A stretch of DNA of 15,465 nucleotides from assembly GCA_011043375.1 (NCBI GenBank), contig DQYP01000057.1:1-15465 (forward strand). The letters run 5' to 3'. The notes beneath the pieces were generated by a model. The model saw only the letters and a list, made by a program, of their open reading frames with translations, made no database searches and was not told the DNA's origin. How positions within the stretch are numbered: position 1 is the first letter of the stretch; the number at the start of each line of letters is the position of its first letter. This DNA comes from Thermotogaceae bacterium (lineage in GTDB: Bacteria; Thermotogota; Thermotogae; B21-G9; HyVt-16). Below, one piece after another: positions 1-7,385 of this stretch. The position numbers and the translations under genes were made by a program.

Positions 1-4
1 ATAA

Positions 5-77
5 TGGGCAGGGGCGGAATTGAACCGCCGACACGTGGATTTTCAGTCCACTGCTCTACCAACTGAGCTACCTCGGC
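5..77 (-). tRNA. tRNA-Phe (anticodon GAA), abnormal acceptor stem
   Basis: Read on the minus strand this is a tRNA with D arm GCTC/GAGC, an anticodon stem of five pairs with loop CTGAAAA (anticodon GAA), and a T stem GGCGG/CCGCC closing the TTCAATT loop. It is the last gene of a four-tRNA cluster. The acceptor arm is odd: the 5' strand is GCCGAGG and the 3' strand CCTGCCC, so pairs 1-72, 5-68, 6-67 and 7-66 form, but 2-71 (C/C), 3-70 (C/C) and 4-69 (G/G) do not. The discriminator A is followed by TTAT, so no CCA is encoded, unlike the other three tRNAs. A fully paired gene would end CCTCGGCACCA. The identity is clear; whether the gene is functional is not. Confidence 0.85.
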
Positions 78-91
78 ACCGATATAAAAAA

Positions 92-169
92 TGGCGGGGA
101 CGACGAGATTTGAACTCGCGGCCACCGGTGTGACAGACCGGCATGCTAACCAGGCTGCACCACGTCCCC
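92..169 (-). tRNA. tRNA-Asp (anticodon GTC)
   Basis: Complete cloverleaf on the minus strand. Acceptor GGGGACG pairs fully with CGTCCCC, the discriminator is G, and CCA is encoded at 92-94. The D stem is GTGC/GCAT, the anticodon stem CCGGT/ACCGG carries the loop CTGTCAC (anticodon GTC), and the T stem is GCGAG/CTCGT. It lies 15 bases after tRNA-Val and 14 bases before tRNA-Phe in the cluster. Confidence 0.97.
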
Positions 170-184
170 GTCAAAACGCTTTTT

Positions 185-259
185 TGGTGGGAGCGGTAGG
201 ACTTGAACCTACGGCCTCTTCCTTGTAAGGGAAGCGCTCTCCCTCTGAGCTACGCTCCC
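185..259 (-). tRNA. tRNA-Val (anticodon TAC)
   Basis: Complete cloverleaf on the minus strand. Acceptor GGGAGCG pairs with CGCTCCC, the discriminator is A and CCA is encoded at 185-187. Anticodon stem CTTCC/GGAAG with loop CTTACAA gives anticodon TAC, reading GTA and other GTN valine codons. It sits 5 bases downstream of tRNA-Glu in the same transcription unit. Confidence 0.97.
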
Positions 260-264
260 ATTAC

Positions 265-340
265 TGGCGCCCTCACGGGGATTCGAACCCCGGTCACCGG
301 CGTGAAAGGCCGATGTCCTAGGCCGCTGGACGATGAGGGC
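265..340 (-). tRNA. tRNA-Glu (anticodon TTC)
   Basis: Complete cloverleaf on the minus strand and first gene of the cluster. Acceptor GCCCTCA pairs with TGAGGGC, the discriminator is G and CCA is encoded at 265-267. The D stem is GTCC/GGAC, the anticodon loop CTTTCAC gives TTC, and the T stem CGGGG/CCCCG closes the standard TTCGAAT loop. The cluster promoter lies just upstream at 361-389. Confidence 0.97.
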
Positions 341-360
341 AAACTTCAAAGACCGTATAT

Positions 361-389
361 AATATACATTAAAGGGATAAGGTTGTCAA
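361..389 (-). promoter_or_regulatory. Promoter of the tRNA cluster
   Basis: On the minus strand TTGACA (389-384) is separated by 17 bases from TATATT (366-361): a perfect -35, optimal spacing and a near-consensus -10. Transcription should start near 354, about 14 bases before tRNA-Glu. This fits strong stable-RNA expression. Confidence 0.8.
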
Positions 390-608
390 GATGGCAATTT
401 GCTGATGAAAAAATTTGTTTCCTGTTTTTAACGTATTCCATTTGAACTTTTCCACTGAAAAATGATCATATATACGCGGATAGCTTTTGTAATGTTAACA
501 AGTCGATGTTTCGAAAAATATCGTTGTCAGATGCTTATAGAACAGATAGGCTATTTTACCTTTTAACAAAGGTTTTCATGAGCTTAACCAAATGAAACAT
601 TCTGATAA
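390..608. other. Intergenic stretch, no gene seen
   Basis: AT-rich DNA between the leftward tRNA promoter and the rightward small-ORF promoter. The open frames that enter it are frames running out of the tRNA genes, with no ribosome site. I see no RNA gene, convincing hairpin or repeat here. Confidence 0.6.
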
Positions 609-636
609 TTGATTATATTTTTTAATGTAGTATAAT
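609..636 (+). promoter_or_regulatory. Promoter of the small ORF
   Basis: A consensus -10 TATAAT (631-636) lies 16 bases after TTGATT (609-614), a 4/6 match to TTGACA. A start near 643 would give a leader of about 35 bases before the strong ribosome site at 666-674. Confidence 0.6.
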
Positions 637-675
637 GAAGACGAAGATCAAAAAAAGAAACCTACAGGGGGTGAC

Positions 676-819
676 ATGATGAGAAACAGAATTGAAGAAA
701 GAACAATCGAAGACAGAATCGAAAGTAGAAAAAATCCGAATATTGTGAAAGATAGATACGATGAATATTTTGACTTGGTTTTTAAACATAAGCTGTACTT
801 CACAATTATTCCTCACTAA
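676..819 (+). CDS. Small charged protein of unknown function (46-47 aa)
   Basis: An unrecognised small gene that is well supported as a unit. A strong Shine-Dalgarno AGGGGGTGA (666-674) precedes two adjacent ATG codons at 676 and 679. The second is better spaced, so the product is probably 46 aa, or 47 from the first. The N-terminal half is a run of charged residues with isoleucines at near-regular steps (IEER, IEDR, IESR), which would form a charged amphipathic helix. The C-terminal half is aromatic and hydrophobic (DEYFDLVF, LYFTIIPH). There is no signal peptide or cysteine. A TATAAT promoter precedes it and a perfect terminator hairpin follows 21 bases after the stop, so it is probably transcribed alone. 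The opposite-strand open frame over the same bases lacks such signals. No function can be assigned; it could also be a short leader peptide on a small RNA. Confidence 0.6.
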   Translation: MMRNRIEERTIEDRIESRKNPNIVKDRYDEYFDLVFKHKLYFTIIPH

Positions 820-840
820 TTATGATTTTTGAATCAGTTA

Positions 841-871
841 AAAAAGTCGGCTCTAAAGAGCCGACTTTTTT
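841..871 (+). terminator. Bidirectional rho-independent terminator
   Basis: Stem GTCGGCTC / GAGCCGAC (846-853 with 858-865) with loop TAAA, flanked by an A-tract on the left and six T on the right. It therefore works in both directions: for the small ORF on the plus strand, and for folP and the long minus-strand operon, whose last stop is 40 bases away. Confidence 0.9.
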
Positions 872-911
872 AATTTATTAAGTCCTTTGAAAGGTTTCGG
901 AATAATGGGAT

Positions 912-2114
912 TCATAAAAAAGCCTTTAGAGTTTTTATCAACCTAGCATTCTCTTTTACATCATGGACCCTTATTATATCCACTCCTCTGAAAAAGCACC
1001 AAGCTGAAATTGCAAGGGTGCCTTCCAATCTCTTTTCCACAGGTGCTCCGTCTAATATTGCTCCTATCATCGATTTTCGGGAAGCTCCAATTAAAACCGG
1101 TTTACCGAATGTTTTGAAACTATCAATCTTTTTTAATATTTCTATGTTATCTTCGAACCTTTTTCCAAATCCAATTCCCGGATCTATTATGATTTTCTCT
1201 GGTGATATACCTTTTTCGATGGCATAATTGATCCTTTCATCGAAATACTCCATAAGTTCTTTTATAACATCATCATAATGGGGATTAATTTGCATGTTTT
1301 TTGGAGTTCCTTTTATGTGCATTAAAACAATTGGTACACCTGAGTCTCTTGCAACTTCTACCATGTCACTATCAAATCTCATGGCACTTATATCGTTGAT
1401 TATATCTGCCCCAGCTTCAACTGCTTTTGCAGCAACTTTCGCTTTATAAGTGTCCACTGAAACTAAAACATCAAAATTTTCTTTTATGGTTTTTATCGCT
1501 GGTACCACTTTATGAAGCTCTTCTTCCAATTCCACGGGATCTGCACCAGGTCTTGTGGATTCGCCACCAACATCTATAATATCAACTCCATTTTCTATCA
1601 TTTGACTTGTAGTACTCAGTATTTCTTTCAGATTCAATTTTCTGCTCCCTGGGTAAAAGGAATCTTTCGTAACATTTATTATTCCCATGATCTTCAAACT
1701 ATCGAAGTCATACCTTTCATCATTTTTCAACAGTATGAACCTTTGCTTTTTGCTTTCTTCGAGTATTCTTTTGAGTTCCTTTCCGAGCTTTGGTAGATCC
1801 CAATATTTCATTTTACCGAGTTTCCATATCAATTTTCGATAATGATTTTCGTTTCCCATTAAAATTACATCCGTTTTATCTACTTTCATGGTTATTGATT
1901 CTCTATGCACAGCAGCATCAGCCGCATTACCGCCAGCAGCTAACATTTCTTGCTTGAGGATGTTCGCCGTTAAGGGTTTTAAATCATATATTTTGTATAT
2001 CATGTAATTAACTTTTCGTGAGAATATCTCGAAGGATTCTTTAGAAACACCCGATTTTTCCAATTCATCTATGAGATACGAAGGATCGATTTTTCTGATT
2101 ATTATATAAATCAC
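912..2114 (-). CDS. folP: Dihydropteroate synthase with N-terminal extension
   Basis: Joins 6-hydroxymethyl-7,8-dihydropterin diphosphate to p-aminobenzoate to give dihydropteroate in cytosolic folate synthesis. The catalytic TIM barrel covers about residues 140-400. Signatures in order: GIINVTKDSF (144-153), DVGGESTRPGA (181-191), SVDTYKA (219-225), INDISA (239-244), DPGIGFGK (311-318), GASRKSM (343-349) and RVHD (382-385). At 400 aa it is longer than the common ~270-280 aa enzyme because of about 135 extra N-terminal residues, including LKQEMLAAGGNAAD (53-66). I recall the same extension in other thermophile and clostridial homologues; its role is unknown. The GTG start at 2114 directly follows the hisS stop TAG with no gap, and GAAGGG at the hisS end can act as ribosome site, so it is probably translationally coupled. 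It is the last gene of the run. Confidence 0.93.
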   Translation of the reverse strand: MIYIIIRKIDPSYLIDELEKSGVSKESFEIFSRKVNYMIYKIYDLKPLTANILKQEMLAAGGNAADAAVHRESITMKVDKTDVILMGNENHYRKLIWKLGKMKYWDLPKLGKELKRILEESKKQRFILLKNDERYDFDSLKIMGIINVTKDSFYPGSRKLNLKEILSTTSQMIENGVDIIDVGGESTRPGADPVELEEELHKVVPAIKTIKENFDVLVSVDTYKAKVAAKAVEAGADIINDISAMRFDSDMVEVARDSGVPIVLMHIKGTPKNMQINPHYDDVIKELMEYFDERINYAIEKGISPEKIIIDPGIGFGKRFEDNIEILKKIDSFKTFGKPVLIGASRKSMIGAILDGAPVEKRLEGTLAISAWCFFRGVDIIRVHDVKENARLIKTLKAFL

Positions 2115-3377
2115 CTACCCTTCGAATTTTTCTACTATGTAATTCTCTATCCATTTTTCATCTACTTCAATTTGTTGCCCTGTTTCCATATCTCTGACGG
2201 TGAAAACACCACGCTCTATTTCGTCTTCTCCGATTATTACTACATATTGTGTATTCAATCTGTTGGCGTATTTCATTTGATTTCGAATATTACGTTTCAT
2301 CAGATCTATTTCAACTATCAATCCTCTACCTCTAAGATTTTGGGAGAGCTTAAAGGCGGGCATTCTTGCCTTCTCATTGAGAACTGCTATATACACTTGA
2401 CAGTTCGGAAGTTTTGGAACATTGACATTTTCGTTTTTCAGTGCGAGTACAACTCTTTCAATTCCACCCGCGAATCCTACTGAGGGGGTTGATTTTCCAC
2501 CCAACTCCTCGATCAATCCATCATACCTTCCGCCACCTATTATCGTATCTTGAGTTCCCAAAGAAGAATGTTTTATTTCAAAAACGGTTCTTGTATAGTA
2601 ATCCAACCCTCTAACAAGATGTCCGTCTAATTCGTAATTTATGTCCAACTCGTCCAAATATAAAATTAACTCATCGAAATGCTTTCGACAATCATCACAA
2701 AGGTAATCGAATGTATTTGGAGCCTCCTTTTGAAATGGTTTACACTTTTCATTTTTACAATCCAATAATCTTAAAATGTTGGTATTAAAACGTTTTTGAC
2801 AATCGAAGCATAATTGGTTTAATTTGGGTTGATAGTAATCCTTTAAAGCTTCTCTATATTTGGGTCTGCAATTCTTACAACCAATGTTTCCAATGTAAAG
2901 TTTGTAATTGTGCAAATTCAAAGTATTCAAAATATCAATCGCGAGTCTTATTACTTCAAAATCTGCTAATGCATATGGCGAACCTATTAGTTCAACTCCA
3001 AACTGATAAAACTGTCGCATTCTACCGGCTTGAGGTTTTTCATACCTGAATACCGGGCCAATGTAAGAAAATTTTTGTGGTAATCCATCTTTCATAAAAG
3101 AGTTTTCTATATAGGCTCTCATAACAGGTGCTGTTCCTTCAGGACGAAGCGTCAGAGATCTTCCGCCTTTGTCCTCGAAGGTATACATTTGTTTTTGAAC
3201 GATGTCAGTTTCTTCTCCAACCCCCCTTAAAAATAGGTCTGTAGCTTCAAAGATTGGTGTTCTTATTTCTCTATAATTATAGAGTTTTGTAACTTTTTTG
3301 AATGTTTCTTCAATGAAATACCAGTATTTTAATTCCTCACCAAATAAATCAGTTGTTCCTTTTGGCCTATTTATCAA
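2115..3377 (-). CDS. hisS: Histidyl-tRNA synthetase
   Basis: Class II aminoacyl-tRNA synthetase that charges tRNA-His. The 420 aa length is normal. Visible motifs: motif 1 region RPKGTTDLFGEE (4-15) and REIRTPIFE (36-44), motif 2 TLRPEGTAPVMRAY (76-89) with FRYEKPQAGRMRQFYQ (110-125), the histidine-specific RGLDYYTRTVFE (256-267), and motif 3 GGGRYDGL (281-288) with GFAGGIER (301-308). The C-terminal 90 residues match the anticodon-binding domain (QVYIAVL ... VVIIGEDE). The insertion domain carries cysteine pairs C167/C170, C190/C193, C207/C212 and C227/C230, which suggests bound zinc. The start is TTG at 3377, supported by GGAGGT (3391-3386) eight bases upstream; no ATG lies nearby in frame. 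It follows the metal transporter by 23 bases and abuts folP. Confidence 0.97.
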   Translation of the reverse strand: MINRPKGTTDLFGEELKYWYFIEETFKKVTKLYNYREIRTPIFEATDLFLRGVGEETDIVQKQMYTFEDKGGRSLTLRPEGTAPVMRAYIENSFMKDGLPQKFSYIGPVFRYEKPQAGRMRQFYQFGVELIGSPYALADFEVIRLAIDILNTLNLHNYKLYIGNIGCKNCRPKYREALKDYYQPKLNQLCFDCQKRFNTNILRLLDCKNEKCKPFQKEAPNTFDYLCDDCRKHFDELILYLDELDINYELDGHLVRGLDYYTRTVFEIKHSSLGTQDTIIGGGRYDGLIEELGGKSTPSVGFAGGIERVVLALKNENVNVPKLPNCQVYIAVLNEKARMPAFKLSQNLRGRGLIVEIDLMKRNIRNQMKYANRLNTQYVVIIGEDEIERGVFTVRDMETGQQIEVDEKWIENYIVEKFEG

Positions 3378-3400
3378 TTCGATCTACCTCCGTTGAATTT

Positions 3401-4168
3401 CTATCCAAAGAAATTATCCAAAAACATCATCAAGAGAAATCCTAATATTAGTGAAAAAGTTGACAAAGTTTCACTACCTTTTGAATGACTCTCAGGAATT
3501 ATTTCGTCACTTATTACATATATCATTGCACCTGCAGCGAAACTCAAAAAGAAAGGCAAAAGGGGTTTGGCGATCACAACTAATCCAGCACCTATCAATC
3601 CCCCTACGGGTTCAACCAACCCCGTTAGAAGTACTAACCAAAATATCTTCCATTTATTGTACTTTATCTTCAGAAAAGAAACAGCAACAGCCGTTCCTTC
3701 AGGAATGTTTTGAATGCCAATCGCGAGTGCAACAAGAATTCCTGTAGATATTTCTTCGCCTCCAAAACTTACACCAACTGCCATACCTTCAGGAAAATTG
3801 TGAAGTGTTATCGCTATAACAAAAAGCCATATCTTTCTGAACTGACTTTTTGGTCCCTCATGTCCTTTTTCAAAATGTTCATGTGGTAATCGCTTGTCAA
3901 GGATCTCTATAGTGAGAGCACCGATGAATATCCCCAACATAGCTACATATATATTTCCTATTTTTATTGCAGGAATTATGAGACTGAAAATACTTGCTGC
4001 CAACATGATTCCAGCAGCAAAACTTAAAAGAGCGTCTATTGCTTTATGTGAAATTCTTTCCAAGGTTTTAGAAGATAAAAATAAAATTGGCAGGGCTCCC
4101 AATCCGGTAGCAAGCCCTGCAAATAAACTTGCGAACAAACCATATTCAAAGATCTGTATATTTAACAT
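3401..4168 (-). CDS. ZIP family divalent metal transporter
   Basis: Integral membrane protein of about 255 aa with roughly eight hydrophobic segments, expected to import Zn2+ or other divalent metals across the inner membrane. Two family signatures in membrane segments 4 and 5 mark it: HNFPEGMAVG (about 123-132) and QNIPEGTAVAV (about 153-163), which hold the metal-site His, Asn and Glu. A histidine-containing loop (LPHEHFEKGHEG) precedes the first, as usual. It fits the GufA/ZupT-like branch. I prefer the ATG at 4168 because AAGGGTGA lies just before it; the in-frame GTG at 4174 is inside that ribosome site. The gene overlaps the end of gcvPB by 23 bases and precedes hisS by 23 bases. The metal specificity cannot be told from sequence; supply of zinc to HisS is only a guess. 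Confidence 0.9.
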   Translation of the reverse strand: MLNIQIFEYGLFASLFAGLATGLGALPILFLSSKTLERISHKAIDALLSFAAGIMLAASIFSLIIPAIKIGNIYVAMLGIFIGALTIEILDKRLPHEHFEKGHEGPKSQFRKIWLFVIAITLHNFPEGMAVGVSFGGEEISTGILVALAIGIQNIPEGTAVAVSFLKIKYNKWKIFWLVLLTGLVEPVGGLIGAGLVVIAKPLLPFFLSFAAGAMIYVISDEIIPESHSKGSETLSTFSLILGFLLMMFLDNFFG

Positions 4169-5618
4169 TTTCACCCTTTTGCCACCTTAAGATTGGCTGC
4201 TTAACTGCCAACACTTCATTGAGTCGTTTAACATATGTAGTATAAGGGGCGTTTTTCAGTATCTCTGGATCTTCTCTTGCTTCTTCTAAAATCTTTTCCA
4301 CAGTTTCAGCGAATTTGTCGAGTGTTTCTTTTGTCTCCGTTTCGGTGGGTTCTATCATCATTGCCTCTGAAACTATGAGTGGGAAATAAATAGTCGGCGG
4401 ATGAAATCCATAATCGAGTAATCTTTTGGCAACATCGAGGGTTTTTACTCCGTATTTCTTAAGCTCGGAACCATCAACAACAAATTCATGCATACACACA
4501 AGATCAGAAGCAATTTTCAGAAATCTCGACATTTTCTTTCTAAGGTAATTGGCGTTTAATACTGCTAATTCGGCTACTTCTTTTAAACCTTCTTTTCCTA
4601 TAAAAAGTATATAAGCGTATGCTTTGATTAACACACCGAAGTTTCCATAAAAAGAACGTACTCTCCCTATAGTTTTGGGCAAATCGTAGTTAAAATAATA
4701 TAAACCATTTTGATCCTGTTCCACTACCGGAATAGGCAGGTAATCCTTCAAGAAGCTTTTCACACCCACGGGGCCACTCCCAGGCCCACCCATTCCATGT
4801 GGCGTTGAAAATGTTTTGTGTAAATTCAGATGAACAACATCGAATCCCATATCACCCGGCCTTATCTTTCCCAATATCGCGTTTAGATTCGCACCATCGT
4901 AGTAAAGCAGTGCTCCTGAATCATGTGCCATCTTTGCTATTTTTTCTATTTCTCTCTCATACAACCCAAGAGTATTGGGATTAGTGAGCATTATAGCGGC
5001 TGTCTTTTCATCTAAATTTTTCTTCAATTCTTCGAGGTCAACCAATCCTTCTTTTGTTGATTTTATCTCAACTACCTCAAATCCACACATGGAAGCACTT
5101 GCAGGGTTAGTACCGTGTGCTGAATCCGGTATTAAAACTTTCCTCCGCTCGTATTCTCCCCTATCCTCATGGTATTTTTTTATTATACTCATCCCTGTGA
5201 ATTCGCCATGCGCACCTGCTGATGGTTGTAAAGTCATGTGATCCATTCCAGTTATTTCGCACAGGAGATTTTGGAGATTGTACATCAACTCAAGGGCACC
5301 TTGAACAGTTTTTTCGTTTTGGTAAGGATGTATATACATGAACCCATCGAATTTTGATATTCTTTCATTGATTTTGGGGTTGTATTTCATAGTGCAGGAA
5401 CCAAGGGGATAAAAACCAACATCAACGGAATGATTCAGTCTTGAAAGATTCGTGTAATGTCTCACTACTTCTGCTTCATAGACTTCTGGAAGATTTGGTT
5501 CTTCTTTTCTTATGAGACCTTTAGGTATCATTTCTGAGAGAGGTTTTTGTGGTACGTCGAGATCCGGAAGTGAATACCCCGTTCTACCACTGACACTTTT
5601 TTCAAATATTAATTTCAT
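4146..5618 (-). CDS. gcvPB: Glycine dehydrogenase (decarboxylating) subunit 2
   Basis: C-terminal-type half of the split P protein of the glycine cleavage system; with GcvPA it decarboxylates glycine on pyridoxal phosphate and passes the aminomethyl group to lipoyl-GcvH. The 490 aa length is normal. Key sites: GFYPLGSCTMKYNP (68-81), QPSAGAHGE (131-139), DSAHGTNPASA (165-175), YYDGANLNAI (239-248) and the PLP lysine K268 in NLHKTFSTPHGMGGPGSGP. The ATG at 5618 lies inside the last codons of gcvPA (17-base overlap) with GGGGGCGG upstream, so the two subunits are translationally coupled, as suits an obligate heterodimer pair. Its own end overlaps the transporter start. Confidence 0.97.
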   Translation of the reverse strand: MKLIFEKSVSGRTGYSLPDLDVPQKPLSEMIPKGLIRKEEPNLPEVYEAEVVRHYTNLSRLNHSVDVGFYPLGSCTMKYNPKINERISKFDGFMYIHPYQNEKTVQGALELMYNLQNLLCEITGMDHMTLQPSAGAHGEFTGMSIIKKYHEDRGEYERRKVLIPDSAHGTNPASASMCGFEVVEIKSTKEGLVDLEELKKNLDEKTAAIMLTNPNTLGLYEREIEKIAKMAHDSGALLYYDGANLNAILGKIRPGDMGFDVVHLNLHKTFSTPHGMGGPGSGPVGVKSFLKDYLPIPVVEQDQNGLYYFNYDLPKTIGRVRSFYGNFGVLIKAYAYILFIGKEGLKEVAELAVLNANYLRKKMSRFLKIASDLVCMHEFVVDGSELKKYGVKTLDVAKRLLDYGFHPPTIYFPLIVSEAMMIEPTETETKETLDKFAETVEKILEEAREDPEILKNAPYTTYVKRLNEVLAVKQPILRWQKGENVKYTDL

Positions 5619-6963
5619 TGAAAACCGCCCCCAATCTTCCTATGAGGAATTCGATATCTTCTCGACGGTTCATTTCAGTAACACAGAACAAGGCTGATTG
5701 TTTCATTTCTTTATAGAACCTCGACAGTTCAAGAGGACCTATTATTTTTTGCTCAATCAAATACTGATTTATCTCACTCCAATCCAAATCTGTTTCTAAA
5801 ACAAATTCATGGAAAAAAGGTCCTGAAAATTTTAAATGAAAATGCTCCAATTTATCGAGTTTTTCAGCCAAATAATGAGCTTTCTGAAGTGAAAGGTTTG
5901 CAACTTCTTTTATACCTTTTTTCCCCAACAATGACATATAAATTGCACCCATTACAGCATTGTGTGCATGATTTGAGCATATATTTGAAGTTGCCCTTGC
6001 TCTCCTTATGTGTTGTTCCCTGGTTTGTAACGTCATGACAAACCCTCTTTTTCCCTCAGAATCTACAGTTTGACCTATCAAGCGACCAGGCATCCTTCGG
6101 AGATATTTTTCTCTCGTTGCGAAAAATCCAAAGCCTGGTCCTCCAAAAAATCCAGGGTTTCCAAGTACTTGCCCTTCACCGACGACTATATCGGCACCAA
6201 AACTCCCTGGAGGTTCAAGAATTCCAAGTGAAATAGGGTTAGTTGTAACTATATAGATAACATTTTCAGGAATCACATTTCTGATTTCTTTAAGATTTTC
6301 AATTATTCCAAAGAAGTTTGGATACTGTACAGCAACACAAGAGGTATTAGCGCTGAGTTTGCTTTTTAGATCATCAAGATTGACTCTGCCAGTTTCATTG
6401 TCAAATTCAAATTCCACAATGTTTAATTTTTTTCCTCTGGAATATGTTTTAACTACCTCAATGTATTCTGGATGAATAGCTTTAGAGATCAATATTTCAC
6501 TTTTTCCATTTATATTATTAGCCATTATAACTGCTTCTGCCAACGCGGATGCTCCATCATACATGGAGGAGTTTGCAACATCCATCTTTGTCAATTCACA
6601 TATCATTGTTTGATATTCGAACAAAGCTTGAAGAGTTCCTTGGGAGACTTCGGGTTGATATGGAGTGTATGCTGTGAGGAATTCTCCCCTACTTGCCAAT
6701 TCGAACACGGCAGAGGGAATGAAATGATTGTAAACTCCTGCTCCCAAGTAAATGGCATACTCTTGAAAATTGACATTCTTCTCTGAAAGTTCCCTAAAGT
6801 TTCTCAACAAATCATATTCACAAATTGACTCGGGAATTTTCAATTCAATATCACTGGCTTTTCCAATGGCTTTTTCATATATTTCAGAAACAGAAGATAC
6901 CCCTATTTCTTTTAACATTTCTGTGATCTCGGCCTCAGTATGGGGTAAATAGGGGTTTTGCAT
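5602..6963 (-). CDS. gcvPA: Glycine dehydrogenase (decarboxylating) subunit 1
   Basis: N-terminal-type half of the split P protein, partner of GcvPB in glycine decarboxylation. Family features: N-terminal YLPHTEAEI, YLGAGVYNHFIPSAV, TAYTPYQPEVSQGTLQALFEYQ and the glycine-rich GNPGFFGGPGFGFFA followed by GRLIGQT and QTREQHIRRARATSNI. This half does not carry the PLP lysine. The start is taken as ATG 6963, giving 453 aa and the usual beginning MQNPYLPHTE, because AAGAGGTGAA (6980-6971) lies eight bases upstream. The in-frame GTG at 6975 sits inside that ribosome site and would be a poor start. It follows gcvH by 25 bases and overlaps gcvPB by 17. Confidence 0.96.
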   Translation of the reverse strand: MQNPYLPHTEAEITEMLKEIGVSSVSEIYEKAIGKASDIELKIPESICEYDLLRNFRELSEKNVNFQEYAIYLGAGVYNHFIPSAVFELASRGEFLTAYTPYQPEVSQGTLQALFEYQTMICELTKMDVANSSMYDGASALAEAVIMANNINGKSEILISKAIHPEYIEVVKTYSRGKKLNIVEFEFDNETGRVNLDDLKSKLSANTSCVAVQYPNFFGIIENLKEIRNVIPENVIYIVTTNPISLGILEPPGSFGADIVVGEGQVLGNPGFFGGPGFGFFATREKYLRRMPGRLIGQTVDSEGKRGFVMTLQTREQHIRRARATSNICSNHAHNAVMGAIYMSLLGKKGIKEVANLSLQKAHYLAEKLDKLEHFHLKFSGPFFHEFVLETDLDWSEINQYLIEQKIIGPLELSRFYKEMKQSALFCVTEMNRREDIEFLIGRLGAVFNEINI

Positions 6964-6988
6964 TGTTCTATTCACCTCTTTTTATTAT

Positions 6989-7354
6989 TCATTGTTCGAT
7001 GAATTTTTTGTACTCTTCCTCACTCATGAGATCATTCAATTCCGATTCATCGTTGATTTCTATTTTTACTATCCAACCTTTCCCTTCGGCGTCTTGATTC
7101 ACAAGTTCAGGAGAACTATCAAGTTCCGTGTTAACTTCTACAACCTTACCGCTAACCGGTGCGTAAACATCGCTCGCAGCTTTAACAGACTCAACAGAAC
7201 ACAGAACATCACCCTTTTTTACTTCCTTACCTATCTCTGGTAGTTCGACGAAGACTACATCCCCAAGTTCTTCCTGTGCATGATTGCTTATACCTAAAGT
7301 TGCGATTTTTCCATCAACTTCAACCCATTCGTGAGTTTTGGAATACTTTTTCAT
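6989..7354 (-). CDS. gcvH: Glycine cleavage system H protein
   Basis: Small shuttle protein (121 aa) whose lipoyl arm carries the aminomethyl group from GcvP to GcvT and is then reoxidised by the L protein. The lipoylated lysine is K58 in CSVESVKAASD; THEWVEVDG near the start, the ELGDVVFVELPEIG strand and the closing GWIVKI are all typical. Start ATG 7354 has a perfect AGGAGGGATC ribosome site. The acidic C-terminus (SEEEYKKFIEQ) is as in most H proteins. It comes first of the gcv genes, 31 bases after the DUF362 gene and two genes after a radical SAM protein that might make its lipoyl group. gcvT and the L-protein gene are not in the window. Confidence 0.97.
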   Translation of the reverse strand: MKKYSKTHEWVEVDGKIATLGISNHAQEELGDVVFVELPEIGKEVKKGDVLCSVESVKAASDVYAPVSGKVVEVNTELDSSPELVNQDAEGKGWIVKIEINDESELNDLMSEEEYKKFIEQ

Positions 7355-7385
7355 AAATGATCCCTCCTAAATTTGATAATAGGCT

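Noticed and set aside
203..445. Plus-strand open frame of 80 codons
   Set aside because: It runs across the tRNA-Val and tRNA-Glu genes on the opposite strand and has no ribosome site; a by-product of tRNA sequence.
622..816. Minus-strand open frame of 64 codons opposite the small ORF
   Set aside because: No promoter or ribosome site on that strand and hydrophobic, low-quality composition; the plus-strand ORF has promoter, Shine-Dalgarno and terminator.
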